This document shows, piece after piece, positions 16,672 through 24,984 of a stretch of 64,000 bases of DNA; the first letter of the stretch is position 1, and each line of letters begins with the position of its first letter. Source of the stretch: Lachnospiraceae bacterium (GTDB taxonomy: Bacteria; Bacillota_A; Clostridia; Lachnospirales; Lachnospiraceae); NCBI GenBank assembly GCA_016287765.1, contig JAEEWS010000002.1, positions 49,638 through 113,637 on the forward strand, given 5' to 3'. The position numbers and the translations under genes are program-made. Under the pieces are notes generated by a model. That model was given only the letters and a program-made list of their open reading frames with translations. It had not been told where the DNA came from and did not search any database.

Positions 16672-17832
16672 TCAGACCGTTTCCAAAAGTTTTTTCCTGC
16701 TTACAAAGGTCAAGCCGAATGCGACTGCGAAACCAACCGCCATAGATACAAGGAATTCCACAAAGCCCGGACCAACATAGGCAACGCAGGTGATATAGCT
16801 GGGGAAAGCAAAGGAAGTACAGTGAGTCCCCGCATAGCCCGCAATAGTTCCGCCCACAGCACCGCCGCAGCAGGCTGCAAGCATGACTCTGATATTGGAG
16901 ACCGTAACGCCAAAAAGCGCAGGCTCCGTAACTCCGATAGCCGAGGAGAATGCTCCCTGGAAGCCAAGTCTTTTCTTTTCCTTATCCTTCATAATAAGCG
17001 CATATGCAAGGCAGGCTCCGCTCTGCCCGTAAACAGCACCGCCCAGTAAAGGCATGATCACGTCAAATCCATTGGCCGCAATAGCTGCAATGCTGACAGG
17101 GACTATGCTCCAGTGTATTCCGAGAGCAACCATCGGCTGAATGAAAAATCCCATGAACGCGCCTGCAGCTACAGCATTCCAGTCATATATGAACGAGAAC
17201 AGCATGGTCAGCAGATCCCCGATCCCGGTGCCCAAAGGTCCGAAAACCAGGAAAGTAACAGGCAGCACGATCAGGCAACATATTATGGGCGTAAGAAAAC
17301 CCTTGACTGCTGACGGAATGTACTTTTTGCATGGTATCTCAACGAAATGCAGAAGTCCCACCGCCAACAACACCGGAAATACGCCCGAATGGTAAATGGT
17401 AGGCATGACGTTCAGGCCCGCAAAAGAAAGGCTTTGGCCATTCTCGAGAACAGCTGTGATGTCCGGATACAACATAGCAACCGGGATCAAAAGTGCCAGA
17501 TAAGGATCCGTCTTCCACTGCTTCGCTGCCGTCACTGCCAGGAAAAAGGGCAGGAAGTAAAAGAAGCCGTCGGAAACCGCATAAAAAATCTTATAAACGC
17601 CTCCCGCCGTATCCAGTATCCCGAAGCTTGCCAGCAATATGATCACACTTTTCAATATGCTTGCAGCCGTCAGATGATTTATTATAGGCAAAAATATGCC
17701 CGTGATCTGCTCGGTTATCATGCTGTAAAGCTTCTTCTTTTTCGGCTTTTGTGCGCCGTTCGCAGCCGGATGTGCCGTGTTTTCAATTGTTTGTGCACTG
17801 TTTTCAGCTGTTTGTGTTCTCTTCTCTTCCAT
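16672..17832 (-). CDS. Orphan PTS EIIC component (beta-glucoside/sucrose-type)
   Basis: Membrane sugar-transporting domain (386 residues, about nine to ten helices) of the glucose/beta-glucoside PTS superfamily. Diagnostic: SDGFFYFLPFFLAVTAAKQW (~87-106), PTIYHSGVFPVLL, HWSIVPV and GVTEPALFGVT (~300), matching the GITEPAIFG EIIC signature. The ~35-residue N-terminus is hydrophilic with alternating AEN/ANG repeats and Lys-rich; there is no EIIB domain with its catalytic Cys, and no EIIA or PTS regulator is adjacent. It must borrow EIIB/EIIA from elsewhere, or act as a non-phosphorylating channel or sensor. Confidence 0.85.
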   Translation of the reverse strand: MEEKRTQTAENSAQTIENTAHPAANGAQKPKKKKLYSMITEQITGIFLPIINHLTAASILKSVIILLASFGILDTAGGVYKIFYAVSDGFFYFLPFFLAVTAAKQWKTDPYLALLIPVAMLYPDITAVLENGQSLSFAGLNVMPTIYHSGVFPVLLAVGLLHFVEIPCKKYIPSAVKGFLTPIICCLIVLPVTFLVFGPLGTGIGDLLTMLFSFIYDWNAVAAGAFMGFFIQPMVALGIHWSIVPVSIAAIAANGFDVIMPLLGGAVYGQSGACLAYALIMKDKEKKRLGFQGAFSSAIGVTEPALFGVTVSNIRVMLAACCGGAVGGTIAGYAGTHCTSFAFPSYITCVAYVGPGFVEFLVSMAVGFAVAFGLTFVSRKKLLETV

Positions 17833-17928
17833 CTTTATCTGTCTCCGCTAAATATAAACGAATTCCAAGGTCAATTTATCGGAATCCAAACTACCAACTT
17901 CACCCTCTCTTGTCAACAATAATATTTA

Positions 17929-17957
17929 TGAACCCCGGGGACGGGGTTATGGGTTCA
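17929..17957 (+). repeat. REP-like unit R1
   Basis: TGAACCC / GGGTTCA arms (17929-17935, 17951-17957) around the invariant core GGGGACGGGGTT. It forms the outer end of the 46-bp inverted repeat that encloses the rsmJ segment. Confidence 0.8.
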
Positions 17958-17982
17958 CCTTGAAAACGCCGGGTGTTCCCTA
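17937..17982 (+). repeat. Left arm of 46-bp inverted repeat enclosing rsmJ
   Basis: Positions 17937-17982 match the reverse complement of 19394-19439 at 44 of 46 bases by hand alignment (differences at T/C and C/T). The arm begins with the REP core GGGGACGGGG and ends GCCGGGTGTTCCCTA. Together the arms bound a 1.5-kb segment holding one complete gene and a hairpin array, like the ends of a transposed cassette. Confidence 0.85.
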
Positions 17983-18246
17983 GCCCCTCAAAAACAAACT
18001 TTCGGCGGGAGAGGCCCGGGAAGTTTGCTTTTATTTGAAATGGTCGAGAAAAGATATGCCTGACGGATAAATGGTAAGATGTGGCTCGTGAAAACTTGAC
18101 TAAATCCGGAAAATAAGTCAAACTAACTGTGTCTATGATCCGGGAGCCCGGGTTGATTTTCAAAGGCCGAAAAGATGGGCGAGCACATCCGAGCAGAAGA
18201 GATTTGTAGATCATAACTCAAATTTGAATTACTAAGGTGAAACGAA

Positions 18247-19026
18247 TTGAACGATAACAATAAGCTTTTTAAAGAACCTGATAAAATCAAAGTGTATTTC
18301 GAAAAGGGCGGCGAGCGCGGATCGGCAGAAAAGCTGGCTCGAACTCTCAATGTAGAATTTACGGAAGCCCCGGAAGTGGCCGCAAAGGCTGATATTTTGC
18401 TACGCTATAATAAGGAGGGACTGTTTTTTGAAAGCGAAGGGCAGGTCCTTCACGGTGATTTCAGCACGTTGCGACAGCGGCTTGAAAAAAGCCGGGTCGA
18501 TCATGAATTGCTGGTAAAGGCAGCAAAGTTCAAGGGAGAAAAGCCCGAAGACCTCACGGCTGTGGATGCTACCGCCGGTCTTGGCGAAGACTCCATGCTC
18601 CTGGCTTTTGCCGGTTTCAAGGTTACCTTGTACGAAAGGGATCCCATCATTTGCGCGTTGCTTAAGGACACCGTCAGACGTGCTTGCAAGATACAATGGC
18701 TGGCGGACGCGGCCAAACGAATGAATGTTGTGGAAGGTGACAGCATCACTGAGCTCCCGAAAATGGCGGACCCGCCCGACATGATCCTTCTTGATCCTAT
18801 GTTTCCGGCCAAGAAAAATTCCGGCCTAGTGAAAAAGAAGTTTCAGATGATATATCTTCTGGAGCGGCAGAGTTCCGACGAGGACTGCCTTCTTGAAGCC
18901 GCGCTCAAAGCTCATCCAAGAAAGATAGTGGTCAAACGCCCTGCCGGTGGGCCTTTTCTGGGCGGTCTGAAGCCCGGCTACTCCATAAGCGGAAAAACCA
19001 TACGCTACGACTGCATTGTTCCCTGA
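18247..19026 (+). CDS. rsmJ: Class I SAM-dependent methyltransferase, RsmJ-like (16S rRNA m2G1516)
   Basis: Predicted to methylate a guanine in 16S rRNA helix 45. 259 residues, TTG start with ribosome site AAGGTGA 7 bp upstream. SAM motif I VDATAGLGEDSMLLAFAG (~98-115), acidic ERDP (~122), motif IV LLDPMFPAKKNSGLVKKK (~178-195) and the C-terminal VVKRPAGGPFLGGL block all match RsmJ. It is one of few plus-strand genes in its neighbourhood and sits alone between 46-bp inverted repeats, with a four-unit hairpin array downstream. Family assignment is good; the exact target base is taken from the family. Confidence 0.85.
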   Translation: MNDNNKLFKEPDKIKVYFEKGGERGSAEKLARTLNVEFTEAPEVAAKADILLRYNKEGLFFESEGQVLHGDFSTLRQRLEKSRVDHELLVKAAKFKGEKPEDLTAVDATAGLGEDSMLLAFAGFKVTLYERDPIICALLKDTVRRACKIQWLADAAKRMNVVEGDSITELPKMADPPDMILLDPMFPAKKNSGLVKKKFQMIYLLERQSSDEDCLLEAALKAHPRKIVVKRPAGGPFLGGLKPGYSISGKTIRYDCIVP

Positions 19027-19090
19027 TCTGACTTGCCAATGAATTAATTTAAAACAATCATATATTGTCTCAACCCTTTAAAAAACAAAA

Positions 19091-19350
19091 AAAGCAGACA
19101 TATGCTCTTTTTCGAGAACTTTGTCTGCTTTTCAATTTGGTTTGAGGGGGCTTTGATTCTTGAAAAGCAGACATATGCTTCTTTTTCGGCAGTTTGTCTG
19201 CTTTTGGCTTTTGTTTGACATTACCTTGATTTCCAAAAAGCAGACATATGCTTCTTTTTCGGCAGTTTGTCTGCTTTTGGCTTTTGTTTGACATTACCTT
19301 GATTTCCAAAAAGCAGACATATGCTACTTTCGCGGCAGTTTGTCTGCTTT
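19091..19350 (+). repeat. Four-unit hairpin array, exact 73-bp period
   Basis: Stems AAAGCAGACA / TGTCTGCTTT occur at 19091-19131, 19164-19204, 19237-19277 and 19310-19350; starts are exactly 73 bp apart. Units 2 and 3 are nearly identical including the linker TTTGACATTACCTTGATTTCC. The hairpins are followed by T-rich sequence in the rsmJ reading direction, so each could terminate transcription. A run of TTTTTCTGC repeats follows (19349-19395). The frame open through this region on the minus strand is repeat-derived. Confidence 0.9.
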
Positions 19351-19393
19351 TTCTGCTTTTTCTGCGTTTCTGCTTTTTCTGCTTTTTCTGCTT

Positions 19394-19439
19394 TAGGGAA
19401 CACCCGGCGTTTTCAAGATGAGCCCATAACCCCGTCCCC
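19394..19439 (-). repeat. Right arm of 46-bp inverted repeat
   Basis: Inverted partner of 17937-17982 (44/46 identical). Its outer half overlaps REP-like unit R2. Confidence 0.85.
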
Positions 19440-19447
19440 AAAGGCTC
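19419..19447 (-). repeat. REP-like unit R2
   Basis: Plus strand TGAGCCC ... GGCTC around the inverse core AACCCCGTCCCC; arms GAGCC / GGGCTC pair. The remaining stretch to the next gene (19448-19604) shows a palindromic AAAATAGGCTAAA / TTTAGCCTATTTTT pair at 19566-19612, which can serve as terminator for the Gx transporter gene. Confidence 0.8.
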
Positions 19448-19565
19448 CACTGTTCTCTCTTCCCGGGGAACTTTAATAGTAAGCTAAAGTGGGCGCTGTT
19501 CTACACTTTAGCCTGCCACCTCCACTCTTTACCCCTCCCCGGATCATGAAGTTTCCCGGGAAACA

Positions 19566-19612
19566 TAAAAAATAGGCTAAATATGCAAGCCCTGCATTTT
19601 TAGCCTATTTTT
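19566..19612 (-). terminator. Terminator-like inverted repeat after the Gx transporter gene
   Basis: AAAAATAGGCTAAA ... TTTTTAGCCTATTTTT with a ~17-nt loop, overlapping the 3' end of the flavinylation operon. A T/A-rich stem with flanking A and T runs permits termination in both directions. Confidence 0.7.
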
Positions 19613-20129
19613 CCGTATTAACCCCAATGTGCTTTAAAGTCGCTGTGGCGATGCCTCCGGTAAAGGCCCCGGTGATGACCGCGGATACGATCAATATCGG
19701 AAGGTAACTTAACAATGCGGGAGTTTGGGTGATGAGGATCGCCACCAGGACCTGCCCAAGGTTGTGGGCTATGGCCCCAAGAACTCCGCAGACCCAGATC
19801 TGGCTCTTGGATACGATCTTTTTAAGAAACACCGTCACAAGGAAGCAGAGAAGCCCGCCCGCCAAGCTGTAGAGCATGGCCATGATGCGCCCGGAGAATA
19901 TGCTTCCCATAACGATCCTAAGGATAAGGATAATAAGTCCGTCTACGGGACCAAGTTTAAAGATCGCGATCAGCGTGATCACATTGGCCAGGCCCAGCTT
20001 AACGCCGGGGATCGGCACGATCTCGGGGAACTGCAGCTCGATGATAAAGATGATCAGCGCCAGTGCCGTGAGCACAGCATCCAGGGTTATTCTTTTTGTG
20101 GATATCTTTCGTTTCAAATTTCTCTCCAA
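19605..20129 (-). CDS. Gx transporter family membrane protein
   Basis: Integral membrane protein (174 residues, five to six helices) of the Gx-transporter / heptaprenyl diphosphate synthase component I family. The fold resembles ECF S-components: N-terminal Lys/Arg tail, then DAVLTALALIIFIIEL, the conserved PGVKLGLANVITL (~40-52) and LAGGLLCFLVTVF (~89). It is the last gene of the flavinylation operon, 2 bp after the NusG-II protein. In flavin-based extracellular electron transfer loci of Firmicutes this pair (NusG-II + Gx) accompanies ApbE and FMN-binding proteins; the exact role is not settled. Confidence 0.87.
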   Translation of the reverse strand: MERNLKRKISTKRITLDAVLTALALIIFIIELQFPEIVPIPGVKLGLANVITLIAIFKLGPVDGLIILILRIVMGSIFSGRIMAMLYSLAGGLLCFLVTVFLKKIVSKSQIWVCGVLGAIAHNLGQVLVAILITQTPALLSYLPILIVSAVITGAFTGGIATATLKHIGVNTEK

Positions 20130-20131
20130 CT

Positions 20132-20518
20132 CTACTTTGACACTGCGTCGGGCACATCATCCCCCGCCTTTTTGTCCTTCTCTATCTTTATGACCAGCTT
20201 GTGAGGAAGGCAGCATATGGGTGCGGCAGAGTCCGATATCCACCCGGTGTGCACACAGGTCTTATCGGGGCAATCCGCTTCAACCACAGAAATGCGCCCT
20301 TCTTCCACCCTGATCCTGTTGGTACCGTTGTGCGTGTCTATCGTAAATTCATAGGCTTCGGTCACTATGGACAGGTCCACGGATCTCACACATTCCCCGT
20401 CCACATATATATTCGCTACGGTTCCGCCCACAGGCTTCAGGAAGATCCAAAGGCTTAAGCCCAGGGACACTGCAAGGAGGCAGGCAAATATGATGATCCA
20501 GGTTTTAGTCTTGATCAT
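20132..20518 (-). CDS. NusG domain II-containing membrane-anchored protein
   Basis: 128 residues: one N-terminal helix (TWIIIFACLLAVSLGLSLWI, ~6-25), then an extracytoplasmic beta-barrel of NusG-II type. Conserved Cys/His pattern CPDKTCVHTGWI ... APICCLPHKL (~83-108) suggests a metal or redox function, as in this family. It is not a transcription factor despite the name. The start overlaps the apbE 3' end by 14 bp and the stop is 2 bp from the Gx gene, so the three are co-translated. Similar proteins occur in flavinylation loci. Confidence 0.87.
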   Translation of the reverse strand: MIKTKTWIIIFACLLAVSLGLSLWIFLKPVGGTVANIYVDGECVRSVDLSIVTEAYEFTIDTHNGTNRIRVEEGRISVVEADCPDKTCVHTGWISDSAAPICCLPHKLVIKIEKDKKAGDDVPDAVSK

Positions 20519-21560
20519 GGTAGATCACCTCCGGAGTCGTATTTTTGTATCTTCCGAGGGGTGTAAAATCATCCTTTACCCCTTCCGTAACATATATCCT
20601 GTCATCATCCGTAATGAACACTGCCTCAAAGTCATTGCCGTTCTTCCAGAATTCAAAAGCTTTTTCCGGCCCCATGACAAAAAGTGAAGTGGAGAGGCCG
20701 TCACACAGAGTCCCTTCCTCCCCGATCACCGACACGGAAACAAAGCCGCTTTCCGCAGGCCATCCCGTTGAGGTGTCTATGATATGATGATAGGTTTTGC
20801 CCTTTTCCTCGAAAAATCTCTCGTAAGCGCCGGAGGTGATCACAGTCTTTCCGATGACTGACACCACGCCGGCATAGTCCGAGCTGCCGTTAGGATCCGC
20901 TATGGCCACCTTCCAGGCACTGCCGTCCGGCTTGCTGCCCAGCGCCTGCACATTTCCCCCCAGGTTTATGAGGGCGCTTGTGATCCCCTGGGACTTAAAC
21001 AGCTCGATCAACCTGTCTCCCGTGTAGCCCTTGGCCACGCTTCCAAGGTCCGCCATCATCCCATCCTGCAGGCTGACAAATCGGTCCTCTTCCAGCTCCA
21101 ACTTCCGGTAATCCACGTTTTTAAGAAGCCCCGCCAACTCCTCATCCCCCGGCACCCGATAGTCCTGAGTGGTAAATCCCCATGCCTTCACCACCGGATA
21201 GATCGTGAGGTCCAAAACCCCGCCGGTCCTTTCACAGATTTCAAGTCCCCTTTTAAATAGGGCATATGTTTCCTCGGCGACCCGGGCTTTTTTGCTCTTA
21301 TTAAGCTGATATAAGTCGCTTTTTTCCATTGTTACGGAAAATCTTGATTCCAGCTCCTTAACAAGAGTTTCCGCTTCCTTAAGCACCTCTTTGTCACCGT
21401 AGAGCAATACGTCCATTACCGTATCCATGGCAAAAAAAGTGACTGTCTGCTTTTCCTTCTTTCCTTCCGATGCCCCTACCTTTACGTCGCCGCAACCCCC
21501 TTGAAAAAAAATAAAAAGAGCCGCAAATAAAATCGGTAATATAACTTTGATCCTTTTCAT
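20505..21560 (-). CDS. apbE: FAD:protein FMN transferase (ApbE), lipoprotein
   Basis: Transfers FMN from FAD to a Thr in target proteins outside the membrane. 351 residues; signal peptide with Cys23 (FQGGC). Typical ApbE blocks: TFFAMDTVMDVLLYG (~44), DLGSVAKGYTGDRLIELF (~170), SALINLGGNVQALGSKP (~195), HHIIDTSTGWPAESG (~270) and LCDGLSTSLFVMG (~297). The probable target is encoded just upstream (FMN-binding protein with DTLSGAT). Located in the middle of the flavinylation operon. Confidence 0.95.
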   Translation of the reverse strand: MKRIKVILPILFAALFIFFQGGCGDVKVGASEGKKEKQTVTFFAMDTVMDVLLYGDKEVLKEAETLVKELESRFSVTMEKSDLYQLNKSKKARVAEETYALFKRGLEICERTGGVLDLTIYPVVKAWGFTTQDYRVPGDEELAGLLKNVDYRKLELEEDRFVSLQDGMMADLGSVAKGYTGDRLIELFKSQGITSALINLGGNVQALGSKPDGSAWKVAIADPNGSSDYAGVVSVIGKTVITSGAYERFFEEKGKTYHHIIDTSTGWPAESGFVSVSVIGEEGTLCDGLSTSLFVMGPEKAFEFWKNGNDFEAVFITDDDRIYVTEGVKDDFTPLGRYKNTTPEVIYHDQD

Positions 21561-21620
21561 TTTGCAACTCTCCTTTATCTAAAGCTATTCTTACTGTCCC
21601 GCTGTCCGTTCGAAGATCTC

Positions 21621-21902
21621 TTATTTCTCCGCACTCTTAAGTGCCGCCGCCACAGCATCCGGAATACCTCCCGATGAAAATGTGGCTCCGCTCAAAGTAT
21701 CAACCTTTGTACTGTTGGCTTTAAGAATGGCCGGGATAACCTCCGGCGCATCCGTAAAGTAAGGTTCGTCCTCTTCCTGTTCCGGGATCAGAACCGAAGT
21801 TATTATATCATCTTTTATGGATATTTGAACAGTTATATCCCCGGTATTTCCGAAGGATGTAACTGTAAAATCGCCGTCTTTGTATTTAAGGCCGTTTCTC
21901 AA
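21621..21902 (-). CDS. FMN-binding domain protein, likely flavinylation target
   Basis: A 93-residue single FMN_bind domain. The flavinylation motif DTLSGATFSS near the C-terminus matches the D-x-x-S/T-G-A-T consensus; the last Thr would carry FMN via ApbE, which is encoded next (60 bp away). Translation starts at TTG (21902), 15 bp after the thiN stop. There is no signal peptide or membrane anchor in this frame, which is odd because ApbE acts outside the membrane; either the start is wrong, export is by another route, or the protein is cytosolic. Upstream codons run into thiN, so an N-terminal extension is not possible without overlap. Confidence 0.82.
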   Translation of the reverse strand: MRNGLKYKDGDFTVTSFGNTGDITVQISIKDDIITSVLIPEQEEDEPYFTDAPEVIPAILKANSTKVDTLSGATFSSGGIPDAVAAALKSAEK

Positions 21903-21917
21903 TCGGCTCTTTCAGGA

Positions 21918-22535
21918 TCAATATTTTGATGTTACTGTCAGTAGCATCCCTTTTTTAACGCTTATCTTAACTTCCTCGTCCTTCCATTCATTGCTGACGC
22001 CCAAAGGGAAGGAATTGGTCAGTTCCCCGTCTTCCATCTCGTACTTCGCGCCTTTGATGGTCACTCCCTCGGAGATATCCGTAAGGCTGAACACCGACAG
22101 GGAAAAGCCCTCTTTCTTTTTAAGCACCAATTCCCCGTCTTTGATAAAATGCATCTCATCGGTAGAACTGCATATCTTGGCTTTAAGTCCCCTGCCCGCT
22201 ATATAAGCCCCGCTTTGGATATTGGCCATCATATGGTCCAGTCTGCCGCCCAGAGCACAGCAGATGAAGATTTCCTTAAACCCTCTTCCCACGGCCCATT
22301 TAACCGCTGCCATGGTATCCGTATCATCCTTTTCGCAAGGGAACTTGAGCACGGGGATATTTTCCCCCACCCCTCCCTCGTAGGAGTCAAAATCCGCTAT
22401 TACCAGATTGGGTTTTACATTCATCTTTAAGGCATATGAATAGCCTTTGTCACAGGCTATCACATAGTCATCCTTTAAAACTTCCACGGCGGGATCGTAT
22501 TCACCGCCGGAAATGATAACACATTTTTTCCGCAT
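21918..22535 (-). CDS. thiN: Thiamine pyrophosphokinase
   Basis: Makes thiamine diphosphate from thiamine and ATP. 205 residues; conserved ACDKGYSYA (~27), PNLVIADFDSYEG (~42), the acidic core FPCEKDDTDTMAAVKWA (~65-81) and CCALGGRLDHMMANI (~92-106). In many Firmicutes this gene sits at the end of the rsgA-rpe cluster; here it is instead between an S66 peptidase and the FMN-binding protein, with 17- and 15-bp gaps. Confidence 0.93.
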   Translation of the reverse strand: MRKKCVIISGGEYDPAVEVLKDDYVIACDKGYSYALKMNVKPNLVIADFDSYEGGVGENIPVLKFPCEKDDTDTMAAVKWAVGRGFKEIFICCALGGRLDHMMANIQSGAYIAGRGLKAKICSSTDEMHFIKDGELVLKKKEGFSLSVFSLTDISEGVTIKGAKYEMEDGELTNSFPLGVSNEWKDEEVKISVKKGMLLTVTSKY

Positions 22536-22552
22536 CTTATCCTAAACGCTTT

Positions 22553-23593
22553 CTATTCAAATATCATTTTTATATATATCTCATCATCGGCGCTGACTTC
22601 AGCCATCGCCCCGGTTACAAAAGGTATGGCCGGAGGAAGATGTCCCAGATCCGCATCCATGATCACCGGAACGTTGTACTTTCTTATCATGCTTAGCACC
22701 GCCTCATGCATATCTATACCGAACGCCTCTTCTCCGTAATGCAGCGGCCTTCCTATGATAAAACCTTTAACGTATTTAAACCATCCGGCCTCATCCATCT
22801 GCCAGAAGGCTCTGCGTACCGATATGGGGTTAAGATCGCAGCTTTCAAGAAACCATATAAAGCCGTCTTCCTTATATTTTTCAAGGAAGTCGGCAGTCTT
22901 ATCAAACCGTGTTCCCAAAAGGGTCACAAGGCAATCGACACAACCGCCCAAAAGCCTTCCCTTAAAGGGCACGTTCTTTTTAAAGCTTCCTCCGAAGAAC
23001 AGTTCCTTTTTTGTATTCAGCTTAAGATCCGCTATCGGATCCTCCTCTTCCTCTCCGTCCGGGAGCTCAAAGCTCGGGAAGCCGCGAAATTCTATGCTCT
23101 TATCTTTAAATCCCTCTCCCGTAAGAAGGCACTCGGCCTGTTTAAGGCTCTCATGGGGCGTGTGCATGGCAAAGCCGGAAATGCAGGGGCCGTATATGCT
23201 GGCGGTATCGCACAAAGTGGTAAGCAGATAGGTGAAATTGGTATTATCCGAATAGCCCATGAACCACTTAGGATCCATCCTTCCGATCTTTTCCCAGTCC
23301 ACGAAGGTCAGATCCTCGCACATAGTCTCTCCGCCGCCGCAGGAGATCAGCACATCTGTGTCTTTCCTGCCGTAAAAGTCCATGAACTCCTCGGCGCACT
23401 TTTCCGGAGTGTTGCTTTTTCCTATGCCCTTATCTTCACGGACATTGGGACCTTCCAAAAGTTTGTATCCCTTAGCCCTGAAAATCCCTTCTGCGTAGGC
23501 AAACCTGGAGATATAAGGCTCCGTTGATGCACCGAAGGAGGGAGCCACAAGACCTATTGTTCCGTTTTTTGGTAAAAAGCCGGGATATCGCAT
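22553..23593 (-). CDS. S66 family LD-carboxypeptidase-like protein (MccF/LdcA type)
   Basis: Serine peptidase family that removes the terminal D-Ala of muropeptides (LdcA) or cleaves microcin-type acyl adenylates (MccF). 346 residues. Seen: IGLVAPSFG (N-terminal), ISCGGGETMCEDL (~85), nucleophile Ser in WFMGYSDNTNFTYLL (~112), and C-terminal IIGRPLHYGEE and DLGHLPPAIPFVTGA (~325), which hold the Glu and His positions. Length and motifs fit MccF-like more than LdcA. Cytosolic, no signal peptide. Co-transcribed with thiN. Confidence 0.88.
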   Translation of the reverse strand: MRYPGFLPKNGTIGLVAPSFGASTEPYISRFAYAEGIFRAKGYKLLEGPNVREDKGIGKSNTPEKCAEEFMDFYGRKDTDVLISCGGGETMCEDLTFVDWEKIGRMDPKWFMGYSDNTNFTYLLTTLCDTASIYGPCISGFAMHTPHESLKQAECLLTGEGFKDKSIEFRGFPSFELPDGEEEEDPIADLKLNTKKELFFGGSFKKNVPFKGRLLGGCVDCLVTLLGTRFDKTADFLEKYKEDGFIWFLESCDLNPISVRRAFWQMDEAGWFKYVKGFIIGRPLHYGEEAFGIDMHEAVLSMIRKYNVPVIMDADLGHLPPAIPFVTGAMAEVSADDEIYIKMIFE

Positions 23594-23610
23594 TTAACGC
23601 CTCCTGATAT

Positions 23611-24984
23611 TTATGCAGCATGATAGTTCATTTCCACATCATCGTAGAAAGTATAACCGCTTCTGCCGTTTTCCTTGGTAAAATACAGAGCCTTGTCCGC
23701 ATTGGCAAACAGTCCGGAAGTATAGCCTTTTTCCGAGAAAGAGATCCCCACGCTGAGAGTAACGGGCGGAGTATCCTTGGTCCCTCCCTGTTTAAGTTCG
23801 TCGTTGATCTCTTCTATCTTGGAAACTATGGTTCCCGCTGAAGCGGGAGATACGCCTGTCATCAGGACCACGAACTCATCACCGCCGTAACGCACACAAT
23901 AATCGTCGCTCCTGAAAGCTCCCATAAGCCTGTTTCCGACTCTGAGAAGTGCCTCATCACCTTTGGCATGGCCGTAGGTGTCGTTGATCTTTTTAAAATT
24001 ATCCACATCAATGATCAGCAGAGCAAAGGGAGTGTCCTCCTTTGCCAGACTGTCGCAAAGCTTGTCGAAGGCAGTGCGGTTAAGAAGCTTGGTAAGCTCA
24101 TCATGCTCTGCCTTGTATTTAAGCCTCTTACGGCTCTCGCGGTTCTGGGCCAGAATGGTATTGTAGGTCTCGGCCAGCTTTCTGAATTCTACGCTCCCCG
24201 CCATTTCCAAAGGTTCGCCGTTAATTATATTCTCATCATATCTGTCAAGGGGCGCGATCACGAATATGATCAGACCGGCCACTGCTCCGGCGCTCAAAAA
24301 TATCAGAGCCAGGGTCAGCAAAAGCTGCACCACCAAAGTGCCCTCCAGCAGTTTCGCACTTGAATCCATGTGTTCCTTCATCCCCGATTCCACCGCACCC
24401 ATGGCATCGGACAGATCCTTCGTAATGCTCTCCTTGGCCGAGGCATAGTCCGCATCAAAGACAAGTTTTCTTGCCTCCTCTATAAGCTCGGTCTTACTCA
24501 TTTCCAGTTCGTTTTCAGTAAGTTTCCATTCCTCCACCTTTACCGGCATATCCGTTTCCGCCATGGCATAGGCATAGGCTACCAGCTTCATGGAATGAAA
24601 TTCGGTGTCCATCAGCCGGTTGGATTCGGCAAGTGCGTGCCTCAGCGCATCCACAGTGGCTGTGCCCACATCCATATCATTGATCATCTCTTCGACTGCC
24701 GTATCCCGTCTTCTTCTCACGTCAGCCTCATAAAAATAGTTTTCCATGTAGGCCCTGTTTCCTGTGATCGCATATTGTCTGACCTGCTCCGTCAGATAAT
24801 CCGACCCTTCCTTCAGATTATAGATACTGTCTCTGGCATTCCCGTAATCCGAGGACGATATGAGCATGTCCTTGTATTTGGAATACACATTCACCATCCC
24901 GAAGATGGATACAAGCCCGATGACCAGAGATGCGAACATAAGATAATAGGAAAGTGTCCGCAGATGTATACCCTTCTTTTTCAT
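23611..24984 (-). CDS. Membrane diguanylate cyclase (GGDEF)
   Basis: Makes cyclic di-GMP. 457 residues: TM1 (~10-30), a helical extracytoplasmic region of ~185 residues resembling four-helix-bundle sensors, TM2 (~215-240), HAMP-like/coiled linker, then GGDEF domain (~285-450). The active site CVRYGGDEFVVLM is intact, and the inhibitory I-site RSDD lies exactly five residues before GGDEF. No EAL domain. It is the first gene of the run that leads into the S66 peptidase (17-bp gap) and flavinylation genes; a TATAAT box lies at about 25067-25072. Confidence 0.93.
   Translation of the reverse strand: MKKKGIHLRTLSYYLMFASLVIGLVSIFGMVNVYSKYKDMLISSSDYGNARDSIYNLKEGSDYLTEQVRQYAITGNRAYMENYFYEADVRRRRDTAVEEMINDMDVGTATVDALRHALAESNRLMDTEFHSMKLVAYAYAMAETDMPVKVEEWKLTENELEMSKTELIEEARKLVFDADYASAKESITKDLSDAMGAVESGMKEHMDSSAKLLEGTLVVQLLLTLALIFLSAGAVAGLIIFVIAPLDRYDENIINGEPLEMAGSVEFRKLAETYNTILAQNRESRKRLKYKAEHDELTKLLNRTAFDKLCDSLAKEDTPFALLIIDVDNFKKINDTYGHAKGDEALLRVGNRLMGAFRSDDYCVRYGGDEFVVLMTGVSPASAGTIVSKIEEINDELKQGGTKDTPPVTLSVGISFSEKGYTSGLFANADKALYFTKENGRSGYTFYDDVEMNYHAA

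Noticed and set aside
19091..19350. CRISPR-like array
   Set aside because: Linkers between units 2, 3 and 4 are almost identical, not unique; no cas genes.
19070..19450. Minus-strand 126-codon frame rich in Lys/Gln
   Set aside because: It is encoded by the tandem hairpins and the TTTTTCTGC run, has no ribosome site and no recognised domain.
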